Source of the DNA: Desulfobacteraceae bacterium
GTDB taxonomy: Bacteria; Desulfobacterota; Desulfobacteria; Desulfobacterales; JACKCP01
Length of the DNA: 64,000 bases
Assembly (NCBI GenBank): GCA_020633955.1
Contig: JACKCP010000005.1
Coordinates: forward strand, 127,693 to 191,692
Direction of reading: 5' to 3'
The translations under genes and the position numbers were made by a program. Of this stretch, positions 8,316 through 16,766 are shown piece by piece. The notes under the pieces are model-generated. The model ran no database searches. It was not told the DNA's origin and was given only the letters and a program-made list of their open reading frames with translations. Every line of letters starts with the position of its first letter. Within the stretch, counting starts at the first letter, position 1.

Positions 8316-10248
8316 GCTTTTAGTTTTCAGTTTAATTTTGTTTTTACCTCTGGTTTGTTTTGCAGATAATTCAAGCCTTTTTCTTGATGAAATAGTTGTT
8401 GAGGAAAAGGCTTCGTATGAATCGGATAAAAAATCAGGTTTTAATACTATTATTACAAGAGAAGAAATTGAAAGAAGGGGATATGTTTCCCTTTTTAATC
8501 TTCTTGAAAGTGAAAATTCAGTTTCAATCAGATCAGACACAGGTTCAGACAAGTTTTCTGTTATTGATTTAAGGGGAATGGGAGAGGCTTCAGGTTCAAA
8601 TGTATTAATTGTGGTAGATGATGAAATTGTCAATTCTTCAGACATGTCAGCAGCCGACCTGAATGATATTCCATCCAGTCTTATTGAATCAGTTGAAATA
8701 ATCAGGGGGAGCGGCGGGGTTTTAAACGGTGCAGGTGCCGTTTCCGGGGTTATAAAAATAAAAACCATTGCACCAGAGAAAAACAAGGCTTTATTGAATT
8801 TAAATTATGGTTCCCATGAAACATTGGAAAAATCTTTATATATTTCACATAAAGATAAAATTCATTCTGTTTCATTAAGCTCTATTTTTTATGATTCGCA
8901 AGGTTATAGAGAAAACAGTTTTTATGAAAAAGCAAATGCACATTTGAAATATGAAAATAATTTTTCAGATTCAGTAAAGTTTGGGTTAACAGGTTTTGTT
9001 TTAAAGGATAAATATGGACTTCCAGGTGGTGTTTCAATAGATGAAGCCTCTGATTATGATAAAAGAAAAAAAACTGATTTCCCTTTTGATAATGGTTTTA
9101 CCCATAAAAAAAAAATAAATCTTAACTTCAGAAAAAATTTTTTAAAATATGGAACCATTAATATAACAAGGGGATATTCGTATAAAGATAATGACTATCT
9201 TATGGGTTATTCCCCACTGATTTCAGAAGAAGATCAGCAAAATTCAATTTCAACTGTTTCAAAGGATTTAAGAATTTCCCATGATTTTACAAAAGATGAT
9301 TTTTCCTTTGTATCAGGGGTTGACTGTTTTTTTGATGATTATGTAAGAACTTCCAGAACAGAAAGCTTAAGAAAAAACGGGCAGCTTGATGCTAAGGATT
9401 TTTATTTTTCAGGTTTTTTAAAAAAAGAAAAAATCAGACTTAATTTCGGGGTGAGATATTCAAATTCAAAATCAAAATTCCGTGAAGATGAACTTTTAAA
9501 CGGAAGAGGGATAAAAGGTGATATTTTAAATAAGGATTATAATAACAATGCACTTGAACTTGGTATTACATATACTCCCTTTGATTTCCCGATGGAGTTT
9601 TTCAGCCTTTTTTCAAAGTCCTACAGAAATCCAAATATTGATGAACTTGGGTTTTCTTCAGGAAGTTTAAGTCCCCAGCAGTCATTAAATTATGAAATTG
9701 GTCTAAGGTTTTTTTCAAATTCTTTTTTAAAGGCTGAAACATCTGCTTTTTATTTAAAGACTAAAGATGAAATTTATTATGGAGAAGATGATCAAGGCGG
9801 TAAATTCAACAAAAACTATGAAAGCTCTACAATTAGAAAAGGTATTGATTTAAATATTAAATTAAATATTTTAAAAAATCTTTTTGCTGCAACAGGTTTC
9901 AGTTTTATCAAGGCGGAGTTTGAAGATTTGGGAGAAGAAATTCCACTTGTGTCGGATTTAAAATATTTTGCATTTCTTGAATACGAAGCTTTAAGAAATT
10001 TAATTTTTTCGGTTGATTATTCATATTTTTCTTCAAAAAAACAGGGATCAGATATTTATGGGAAACTTTCAAGAATTCCATCCTATGATACAGTTGATTT
10101 TGCCTTAAGATATAAAATTAATAAGTTCTCATTTTTTATTAAGTCAGAAAATATTTTTAATGAAAAATATTTTACTTCAGCATATGAAAATACCTGCTAC
10201 CCAATGCCTGAAAGAACTTTTACTGCAGGAATCAAGGCGGAGTTTTGA
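8305..10248 (+). CDS. btuB: BtuB-like TonB-dependent outer-membrane cobalamin receptor
   Basis: A 647-residue protein: signal peptide (about residues 1-20), TonB box-like DEIVVEE (about 28-34), plug domain (about 45-155) and a 22-strand barrel. The plug carries 'FSVIDLRGMGEASGSNVLIV', 'IPSSLIESVEIIRG' and 'GAGAVSGVIKIKT'. The barrel ends in 'FTAGIKAEF' with a terminal Phe, the BamA recognition signature. It is part of a riboswitch-controlled operon that also encodes BtuFDC, and the length is close to E. coli BtuB (about 614). It would import cobalamin across the outer membrane with TonB-ExbB-ExbD energy; those genes are not in this window. Confidence 0.9.
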   Translation: MKVKLLVFSLILFLPLVCFADNSSLFLDEIVVEEKASYESDKKSGFNTIITREEIERRGYVSLFNLLESENSVSIRSDTGSDKFSVIDLRGMGEASGSNVLIVVDDEIVNSSDMSAADLNDIPSSLIESVEIIRGSGGVLNGAGAVSGVIKIKTIAPEKNKALLNLNYGSHETLEKSLYISHKDKIHSVSLSSIFYDSQGYRENSFYEKANAHLKYENNFSDSVKFGLTGFVLKDKYGLPGGVSIDEASDYDKRKKTDFPFDNGFTHKKKINLNFRKNFLKYGTINITRGYSYKDNDYLMGYSPLISEEDQQNSISTVSKDLRISHDFTKDDFSFVSGVDCFFDDYVRTSRTESLRKNGQLDAKDFYFSGFLKKEKIRLNFGVRYSNSKSKFREDELLNGRGIKGDILNKDYNNNALELGITYTPFDFPMEFFSLFSKSYRNPNIDELGFSSGSLSPQQSLNYEIGLRFFSNSFLKAETSAFYLKTKDEIYYGEDDQGGKFNKNYESSTIRKGIDLNIKLNILKNLFAATGFSFIKAEFEDLGEEIPLVSDLKYFAFLEYEALRNLIFSVDYSYFSSKKQGSDIYGKLSRIPSYDTVDFALRYKINKFSFFIKSENIFNEKYFTSAYENTCYPMPERTFTAGIKAEF

Positions 10249-11054
10249 TGAGAAGGTTAATAATTTTTATGATTTTTTTTTGCCTGTTGTTTGATTTTGG
10301 ATTTTCAGGTGAATTTGATCCTGCAGCCGAACAAAAGGGCTCTTTTGCTGTAAAAAATGATAATGCTGAAATTTTAAACTGGGCAGATTCATTTTATGAT
10401 TATTTACCTGGTAAAAACGTGGATGAAATATGGAAAAATCCCTTGAATGCACTTGGAAAGGCTTCAGGAGAAGTATCTGATATTGTCTGTCTTGGTGACG
10501 GCGGTGAGATTACCCTTGGTTTTTATCCTCCAGTGAAGAACAGGCCGGGTTTTGATTTTGCTGTATTTGAAAATTCTTTTTCAGACAGGTTTCTAGAGCT
10601 TGCAAGGGTTTTTGTGTCAACAAATGGAACTGATTTTATTGGATTTGATACTTTTTCAAATACTTTAAACCCTGTCTCAACATATGGAACAGTTAATCCT
10701 GAAGATATAAAAAATTTTGCTGGAAAATACAGGCGGGGTTATGGAACCTGCTTTGATCTTGATGAGTTAAGAGAAAACCAGATGGTGGTTTCTGGAAAAG
10801 TTGATTTGAACGAAATTAATTTTATAAAAATTAAAGATGTAATTGGCAGCGGAGAAGAAACTGATTCTAGGGGAAATCCGATATTTGATCCATACCCCAC
10901 CTTTGGAAGCGGAGGTTTTGACCTTGACGGGGCATGCTCCCTTGACGGGCTTTTAATAAGTCAGGATGAAGAAGATTCTGATGAAGATGGTATTGAATAT
11001 TCTGGTGAAGGGTTTGGAAATGAAGGCGGGTGTTTTATTACAATAATTTTTTAA
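10245..11054 (+). CDS. Secreted protein of the cobalamin operon, C-terminal GGCFI motif
   Basis: A 269-residue exported protein with a signal peptide (about residues 1-21). Motifs include 'LGDGGEITLGFYPPVKNRPG', 'DFAVFENSF', 'ARVFVSTNGTDF', 'IKIKDVIGSG' and 'GSGGFDLDGACSLDG'. The style is that of cell-surface proteins found beside TonB receptors, but I do not recognise a named domain. The C-terminus is a very acidic linker followed by GGCFITIIF and the stop. It overlaps btuB by 4 bases and is the last gene under the cobalamin riboswitch. A surface B12-capture or accessory role is an inference from position. An alternative is a lipoprotein-like or processed surface adhesin. Confidence 0.6.
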   Translation: MMRRLIIFMIFFCLLFDFGFSGEFDPAAEQKGSFAVKNDNAEILNWADSFYDYLPGKNVDEIWKNPLNALGKASGEVSDIVCLGDGGEITLGFYPPVKNRPGFDFAVFENSFSDRFLELARVFVSTNGTDFIGFDTFSNTLNPVSTYGTVNPEDIKNFAGKYRRGYGTCFDLDELRENQMVVSGKVDLNEINFIKIKDVIGSGEETDSRGNPIFDPYPTFGSGGFDLDGACSLDGLLISQDEEDSDEDGIEYSGEGFGNEGGCFITIIF

Positions 11055-11218
11055 ATTGGAATTTTAAAAATTATAAAAACTTGTTATCATAAAAACTCTT
11101 GATCTGGTTTGGCCGCTTGTGCGGCAGCTTTATTCTAAAGCTTATACTCTTTAAGAGCTTATTTTTTTTGCAAAAAATGCAGGTGTTGTTCAGCAGCAGA
11201 TTAATATGTATTTAGAAG

Positions 11219-11360
11219 CCGAAAAAAACGGTCTTTTTTGTCCATTGGCAAGTCAGATAAAAATTTTAAATTCCAAGTACTTAATGCATGCCTGAACTTA
11301 AGTTTTTTATATTCCTTGACGTGAAGAAGAAGTCATTGTTTTCGGTTAGTTACAATTTCA
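11219..11360. repeat. Dispersed repeat family A, divergent copy in a 469-base gap
   Basis: Part of the gene-free stretch 11055-11523. It shares with other copies the block GGTCTTTTTTGTCCATT...AAGTCAGAT, then a T-rich middle and CATTGTTTTCGG at the end. The rest of the gap holds a small GCCGCTTGTGCGGC hairpin near 11112 but no convincing gene or promoter. Confidence 0.5.
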
Positions 11361-11523
11361 AATATCTGAAATTAATTTTATGGTGCATTGAAATTTATGG
11401 TGCGAGGCACAAGAAAACAGGATACAATCCCGCATTAGAAAGAGTTTATGCTGAATTTTAATTTCAGTTCAGCACTATGGTGAAAAAATGGGGTTTTTTA
11501 ATTGAATTATAAAAATTAAAATA

Positions 11524-13806
11524 ATGAAAAAAACATTGGGATCAATTACAAATAAAATTAAAAAATTATTCTCAAAAAGGCTTATTGCTGACTATAGAAT
11601 GGCCCCCTTTTTTGATGTTTCGCTAGACCTTCTTTGTATTGCAGATTTTGACGGAAAAATACTCAAAGTCAATAAAGCATTTGAAAATACACTTAAATTC
11701 AATGAAAAGGATTTTGTTAATTCCAATTTTTTGAACTTTGTCCATGAAGAAGATAAAATTAAAACCCTTGAAGGAATTGAAATTCTTAAAAAAGAGGGGC
11801 AGATACTTAATTTTGTAAACAGATGTATTACAAAAGACGGGAATTATAAATATATTGAATGGAAATCAAGAATTTATAATGATTTTATTTATTCAGCAGG
11901 AAGCGATATATCAAAAAGAATTGCTGCTCTTGAAAAGTTAAAGCAGAGCGAAAATACATACAGGCAGATTTTTGAAAATTCTCCTCTTGGAATTCTTCAT
12001 TATAATAATGATGGAATCATAACAAAAATTAATGATAATTTTGCTCAAATTATTGGAAGCTCCAAAGAAGTTCTTACAGGTCTTGATATGTTTTCCTTAA
12101 AAGATGAAAGAATAAAAAAGGCTGTAAAAGATTCCCTTGATAAAAATCTTATTTCAAGACTTGAAATTGTATACAAAGCACAGACTTCCGGTAAAGTTTT
12201 TCCGGTAAGAATAGTTTTTGCACCTGTTTTTACAAATCAAAGGGAGCTTCTTGGGGGAGTTGGAATAATTGAGGATATATCAAGCAGGATTGAGGCTGAA
12301 AAAAAAATAAAAGAAAATTTAGAAAAATATCTCTGCCTTTTTGAGCATGCTGCAGACGGCATTTTAATAGGCAATAGAAACGGTATAATCATTGATGCAA
12401 ATTCAAGCATTTGTAAAATGAGCGGATATTCAAGGGAAGAAATTATCGGTAAAAATATCAGTTTTTTATTTCCAAAAGAAGTTATTGAAAAATCTCCATT
12501 AGATTATAATTCAGTTTTGAGCGGAAAAACTGTTTTGGCTCAGCGTGATCTTCAAAAAAAAGACGGTTCTTTTATTTTTATAGAAATGAATACAAGCCAG
12601 GTTAATGAAAACACTCTTCAGACTTATATCAGGGATGTTACAGAACAATATTTACTAAAGGAAAGGCTGAGACATTCAGAAAAAATGGAGGCCATAGGCC
12701 AGCTGACCGGAGGCATTGCACATGATTACAACAATATGCTTTCAGGAATTTTTGGAGGCATAGAACTTTTGGAAAAAACATCAAATCCAAAAGAAGCTTC
12801 AAAATACATTGAAATTATAAAAAAATCAGCAAAAAGAACTGCTGAACTTAATGAAAAACTTTTATCTTTTGCAAGAAAAACAGAGCTTGTTTTTTTACCT
12901 GTAAATATTAATGAAGCAATTGAAAATACCATAGATATTTTAAAATATACTTTGGATAAAAAAATAAGCATAATTTTTGAAAAAAACAAAAAAGATATTT
13001 TTGTAAACGGAAACCTTTCCCAGCTTCAAAATGTGTTTATGAATTTAGGTATTAATTCAGGTTTTGCTATGAAAAACGGAGGCAGGCTTTGTTTTGAAAC
13101 AAGTGTTATGTATTTGGATTCTAATTATTTGAAAATGGTTGGAAATAATTTGAATGAAGGAAATTATGTTCTTGTAAGTGTTTCAGATGAAGGCGAAGGC
13201 ATTCCAGTCAAATATCAGTCTAAAGTGTTTGAACCTTTTTTTACCACAAAAAATGAAAAACAGGGATCAGGTTTAGGCCTTGCCTCAGCATACGGAATAA
13301 TAAGCGAACACAATGGACTGATAAATTTTTACAGTGAAGAAAATAGAGGAACTGTATTTCATATTTATCTTCCACTTATCGAATCCTTGGAATTTTTTGA
13401 TGAAAATAAAATTGAACAGATTTCAAATCTCAATGGAAGCGGAACTATTCTTATTGTAGATGATGAAGAAATTGTCAGGACAACTGTAAGTGCCATGCTT
13501 TCTGAAATAGGCTACAATGTTTTAGAGGCTGAAAACGGTAAAGCCGGATATGAAATATATAAAGAAAAACACGAGTTAATTGATGTTGTAATTCTTGATA
13601 TGATAATGCCTGAAATGAATGGAAAAGAATGTTTTTATGCAATAAGGCTTTTTAATCCCTTTGCAAAAATTGTTTTATGTTCAGGATTTTCAGAGGAAGA
13701 AGATTTTATTGAATTAAAAGAGGGTAAAGTTAACGATTTTATAAGAAAGCCTTTTTATATTTCTGAACTTGCCGGCATTTTGAGCAGGCTGATTAAAAAT
13801 GATTAA
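11524..13806 (+). CDS. PAS-PAS-PAS hybrid histidine kinase with receiver domain
   Basis: 760 residues, with no membrane segment visible, so probably cytoplasmic. There are three PAS domains (about 25-135, 145-255 and 268-378). The H-box GGIAHDYNNM carries phospho-acceptor His400. Next come the N-box (LQNVFMNLGINSG), G1 (DEGEGIP) and G2 (GSGLGLASAYGI) of the kinase domain. A C-terminal receiver domain has the acidic pair VDDEE, phospho-acceptor Asp692 (VILDMIMPEMNG), a Ser in LCSGF and the Lys in RKPF. The H-box is of the HisKA 'AHDFNN' subclass common in Deltaproteobacteria. No cognate regulator is adjacent and the signal is unknown. The start has no strong ribosome binding site, so it is uncertain. 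The stop is 3 bases from that of the convergent MarR gene. Confidence 0.88.
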   Translation: MKKTLGSITNKIKKLFSKRLIADYRMAPFFDVSLDLLCIADFDGKILKVNKAFENTLKFNEKDFVNSNFLNFVHEEDKIKTLEGIEILKKEGQILNFVNRCITKDGNYKYIEWKSRIYNDFIYSAGSDISKRIAALEKLKQSENTYRQIFENSPLGILHYNNDGIITKINDNFAQIIGSSKEVLTGLDMFSLKDERIKKAVKDSLDKNLISRLEIVYKAQTSGKVFPVRIVFAPVFTNQRELLGGVGIIEDISSRIEAEKKIKENLEKYLCLFEHAADGILIGNRNGIIIDANSSICKMSGYSREEIIGKNISFLFPKEVIEKSPLDYNSVLSGKTVLAQRDLQKKDGSFIFIEMNTSQVNENTLQTYIRDVTEQYLLKERLRHSEKMEAIGQLTGGIAHDYNNMLSGIFGGIELLEKTSNPKEASKYIEIIKKSAKRTAELNEKLLSFARKTELVFLPVNINEAIENTIDILKYTLDKKISIIFEKNKKDIFVNGNLSQLQNVFMNLGINSGFAMKNGGRLCFETSVMYLDSNYLKMVGNNLNEGNYVLVSVSDEGEGIPVKYQSKVFEPFFTTKNEKQGSGLGLASAYGIISEHNGLINFYSEENRGTVFHIYLPLIESLEFFDENKIEQISNLNGSGTILIVDDEEIVRTTVSAMLSEIGYNVLEAENGKAGYEIYKEKHELIDVVILDMIMPEMNGKECFYAIRLFNPFAKIVLCSGFSEEEDFIELKEGKVNDFIRKPFYISELAGILSRLIKND

Positions 13807-13809
13807 AAA

Positions 13810-14229
13810 TTAATCTGCTGTGTTTAAAAATTTGTTAAGCATGTTTTTTAAAACAATTTTTTCTTCATCTGAATAATGTTTCAATAATTCTTCATTTGCT
13901 TTTTCTCTTTCAAGAAGTATTTCTTCTTTAAGTTCCTCAACTTTTTTCCCTGGAAATATTCTTGAAACCCTTTTGTCGTTTGGATCATTTTTTCTTATTA
14001 TCCATCCATGTTCTTCCATTCTTTCAAGAACTCCGGAAACAGTTGCATTATCCGATACAAGCCTTTTGCTTATTTCACCGGGAGTTAAGCCTTCATGCTC
14101 GACAACAACTTCAAGAATCAGATGCTGAACAGCAGTAAGTCCATATGGCTGAAGCTTTTTTTTTAAAAAACTCTGTGATTTCTGATTTGCCTTTGCTAAA
14201 AGAAAAGCAATGCAGTCTGTATATTTCAT
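13810..14229 (-). CDS. MarR family transcriptional regulator
   Basis: A 139-residue winged-helix regulator. It has the central 'LTAVQHLILEVVVEHEGLTPGEIS' helix-turn-helix lead-in, 'RLVSDNATVSGVLERMEEHGWI' as the recognition region, and the wing 'RKNDPNDKRVSRIF', all typical of MarR. Flanking N- and C-terminal helices form the dimer. The ATG at 14229 is chosen over a GTG at 14253 because AAGGAA lies upstream at a good distance. It is divergent from the membrane protein at 14494 and may regulate it or itself. I did not find a clear palindromic operator. Confidence 0.85.
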   Translation of the reverse strand: MKYTDCIAFLLAKANQKSQSFLKKKLQPYGLTAVQHLILEVVVEHEGLTPGEISKRLVSDNATVSGVLERMEEHGWIIRKNDPNDKRVSRIFPGKKVEELKEEILLEREKANEELLKHYSDEEKIVLKNMLNKFLNTAD

Positions 14230-14493
14230 TTTTATTCCTTTTTTTGATGACACTGAAAATATCCCCGGATACCTGCTGTGTCAAGTTAAAATAGTTTTTT
14301 TAATTCTATTTGATTTTAAATTTAAATAATTCTGGTTTTCATTCACTTACTGGTTTATAAATATGCCTCTATTGATGTTTAGATTTGTTTTTATGAGCAG
14401 TTTTACAAAAACAGTTTGTTATCAATAAAGGCAGTTTTAGTTCAGTCACGATATGGTTCCTGGCCAGTCACCAAGTAATTTAAGGGAAGTTCT

Positions 14494-15549
14494 ATGATGG
14501 GAAAATATTTGATTTTAATTTGTTTTTATCTTTTTTCGGCATCTTTTTGTTTTGCACAGGATCTGAAAGACTTTGAAAAAACATTTGAATATAATTTTTC
14601 ACTCATTGAAAAAGAAACAGATGATGTGAAAAAAAAAGAGTTAGCGGAAAAAATTGAACAAAATCTTTTAAAATATAATGATTTCAATGATTTTACAGAT
14701 AAAAACTTTGACAAGATAATAGAATATAAATTCTGGAAAAAAGTTTTGATTTTTTCTCCAAGGGAATTTGTCAAAAAAGTTTCTGAAAATGATAATTTTA
14801 ATAAAGACATTCAAAATTTTGCATTACTTTTGCTGAGCGAGAATATGGAAGTTCTTGATGAAATTTATCATTATTTTGAAGTTAAAAATGATGAAGAAAA
14901 TAAAAGTTATGCAAAAAAGCAGGCAATGTACACACTTTTCAATAAATCTGAAAACTACATTCAGTTTAAGGAGAATCTTCTATACTTCAAGTGGATAGAC
15001 GGACTTGATGCCTTTAATGAATTTTTTCCAAATCATGGGTTTGTCCTTAAAATGAAGGATGAAATAAAAAAAGAAAAGGAGCTTAAAGAGCTAAAGGCCA
15101 GGGAAGCACTTGAAGCAGAAAAAAAGAAACAGGCTTATTATTATCTTGGTATTGGTCTTGTAGTCATTGTTCTTTTTTTTATGCTGTTAAGGCTAATCAG
15201 GAAATTATTTGGGAAGAGAGAAGAAAAAAATCTTGATAAAAATTTAAGCTTTGAAGAAATTTTATCCAATGCCCCTGTAATGGAGCTGTTTAAGGAAACA
15301 GAAGAAAAAATAAAAAAGACAATAGAAAATACTCCTGAATTAAAAGATGCCCTTATGCCCTTTGCAAATGACTATGAAATCAGCTTTGAGGATACGGTGC
15401 TAATAAGTGAGTATATTCAAAGTAAAAGCATGGTAACTGTTTCTGGTATTGAAAAACTTAAGGAACTTTGTGCGGACTGCAAAAAAGGAATAGTCTATTC
15501 AAAAAAGGAGAATGGTTTTCTGGTTTTGTGCAGAAAAGATGTTTACTGA
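14494..15549 (+). CDS. Unrecognised protein with signal peptide, coiled coil and one membrane segment
   Basis: 351 residues. There is a signal peptide (about 1-21, ending CFAQ), then a helical, lysine/aspartate-rich exported region (22-200). A charged coiled-coil stretch of Glu/Lys/Ala repeats follows (about 188-212), then a single membrane segment (about 215-235). The rest is a cytoplasmic domain (236-351) ending in CADCKKGIVYSKKENGF and LCRKDVY. I do not recognise the family. The architecture resembles a transmembrane sensor or anchor with a periplasmic helical repeat domain. Its neighbour is a divergent MarR regulator. The start could be either of two consecutive ATGs (14494 or 14497), and a GGGAAG lies upstream. 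Confidence 0.65.
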   Translation: MMGKYLILICFYLFSASFCFAQDLKDFEKTFEYNFSLIEKETDDVKKKELAEKIEQNLLKYNDFNDFTDKNFDKIIEYKFWKKVLIFSPREFVKKVSENDNFNKDIQNFALLLLSENMEVLDEIYHYFEVKNDEENKSYAKKQAMYTLFNKSENYIQFKENLLYFKWIDGLDAFNEFFPNHGFVLKMKDEIKKEKELKELKAREALEAEKKKQAYYYLGIGLVVIVLFFMLLRLIRKLFGKREEKNLDKNLSFEEILSNAPVMELFKETEEKIKKTIENTPELKDALMPFANDYEISFEDTVLISEYIQSKSMVTVSGIEKLKELCADCKKGIVYSKKENGFLVLCRKDVY

Positions 15550-15585
15550 TTATTTGTGACTGAAAAAAACTTTTACCATTAAAAA

Positions 15586-15635
15586 TAAAAGGTTCCAATT
15601 TGTTTTATATGGAACCTTTTATTTTTTTAATTATA
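15586..15635. terminator. Terminator after the 351-residue membrane protein
   Basis: ATAAAAGGTTCCA and TGGAACCTTTTAT form a 13-bp stem with a ten-base loop (15599-15608) followed by TTTTTTT. It lies 40 bases after the stop and is A/T-flanked on both sides, so it could work in both directions. Confidence 0.85.
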
Positions 15636-15637
15636 CT

Positions 15638-15785
15638 GAACTAAGACAGCTTTTTTTGTCCATTCTAAAGTCAGATTCAAAATTAAATCCTCAAAATACT
15701 AATGTATCATAAAGGTTAAATTTTTCATCTTCCTTGAACTGAATAAAGAATTCTCGTTTTCGGGCAATCACTATACTTAAAGAAA
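15638..15785. repeat. Dispersed repeat family A
   Basis: It shares with the copy at 23990-24126 the blocks TGAACTAA.ACAG, CTTTTTTTGTCCATT, AAATCCTCAAAATACT, TTTTTCATCTTCCTTGAACTGAA and TTTTCGGGCAATCACTA, in the same order and spacing. It sits between the terminator at 15586 and the stop of the DUF4340 gene. Confidence 0.8.
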
Positions 15786-15789
15786 CAAG

Positions 15790-16749
15790 TTATTTTTTAT
15801 CTTCAGCCCTTAATTCTTTTTCCGAAAATATCAGCCTTTTAAAATAATATTCCTGAACAGAAAAAATAAAGTTTTTATAATTATTATCAAACTTTATTTT
15901 AGAGTCTTCTCCTTTTGTCTCTGTTTCAATTGAGATAAGCCTTTTTTGTCTGTCATGAACATAAATATTGATTTTCTCATTGTTTTCAAGAATATATTCT
16001 ATTTTAAATTCTACCGTATCCTTATTTTTTTCCTTTTCAATATCATAAAAATCAAGATTTTCAGGAAAGTTTAAAAATTCATCAATTTTTTCCAGGTCAG
16101 GATTCTTTATATTTTCAGGGAAAATAACCTGAGAATTTTTAACCTCAAGAATTTTTTTTGAATCGGCACCATAAACAGCCGCACCTGCTATTTTTTCGTC
16201 TTTAATTTCAATGAGGTTGTTTAAGACCCAGTTTTTTGCTTCGCTGTCAATATAAACACTTTTTTTGGAAAGGTAGATTTTATCTGTTTCAGGAATAAAC
16301 AAATAGGTTCCTCCTTTTTCCCGCTGCTTTCCAAATAAAATTTTAAAAACTATGTTTTTGTTTTCATCTTTTAAATTTATTGCTGCTGCAGTATTTTCAA
16401 CTGCATTTTCATCAGGACTTACAAGATGAAAATCATTTAGAAGATTTCTGCTTTTGTCATATGTATGGATAATATCCTGAGATTCAAGGTTATTTATTAA
16501 CGAAGAAATCTTTTCAAAATCAGCATTAAAACTGAACTTGTTTTTCACTTTCCATTTGTTTTTTTCAAGTGCAAGAATTACTTTTTTATCCTTGGAAATA
16601 ATTTCTATTTCCTTTGTGTCTGACAGGATTTTATGGGATGGAAAAATTAAATCCCCGCTTTTATTTTTTGCTGAATCCATTGATTTAAGGAAAACTGCCA
16701 AAAGAAGAATTCCAAAAACAGCTAAAAGTATAATAAATTTTTTGTTCAT
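15790..16749 (-). CDS. DUF4340 domain-containing protein
   Basis: A 319-residue protein with an N-terminal membrane anchor (about residues 4-22). It then has two repeats of a beta-rich module typical of DUF4340, in which 'DTKEIEIISKDKKVILALEKN' and 'KILEVKNS' introduce similar segments. It is the last gene of a four-gene minus-strand operon (ATPase, permease, GldG-like, DUF4340). This arrangement is widespread in Deltaproteobacteria and is related to the gliding ABC system of Bacteroidetes. GGAGG lies ten bases before the ATG. Function is unknown; a periplasmic partner of the transporter is inferred. Confidence 0.8.
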   Translation of the reverse strand: MNKKFIILLAVFGILLLAVFLKSMDSAKNKSGDLIFPSHKILSDTKEIEIISKDKKVILALEKNKWKVKNKFSFNADFEKISSLINNLESQDIIHTYDKSRNLLNDFHLVSPDENAVENTAAAINLKDENKNIVFKILFGKQREKGGTYLFIPETDKIYLSKKSVYIDSEAKNWVLNNLIEIKDEKIAGAAVYGADSKKILEVKNSQVIFPENIKNPDLEKIDEFLNFPENLDFYDIEKEKNKDTVEFKIEYILENNEKINIYVHDRQKRLISIETETKGEDSKIKFDNNYKNFIFSVQEYYFKRLIFSEKELRAEDKK

Positions 16750-16766
16750 CTGGTTAATTCCTCCAG

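Noticed and set aside
14230..14493. MarR operator: TGACAC and GTGTCA at 14250-14281, and ATCCCCGGAT near 14264
   Set aside because: The spacing (24 bases) is too long for a typical MarR site and the short palindrome may be chance.
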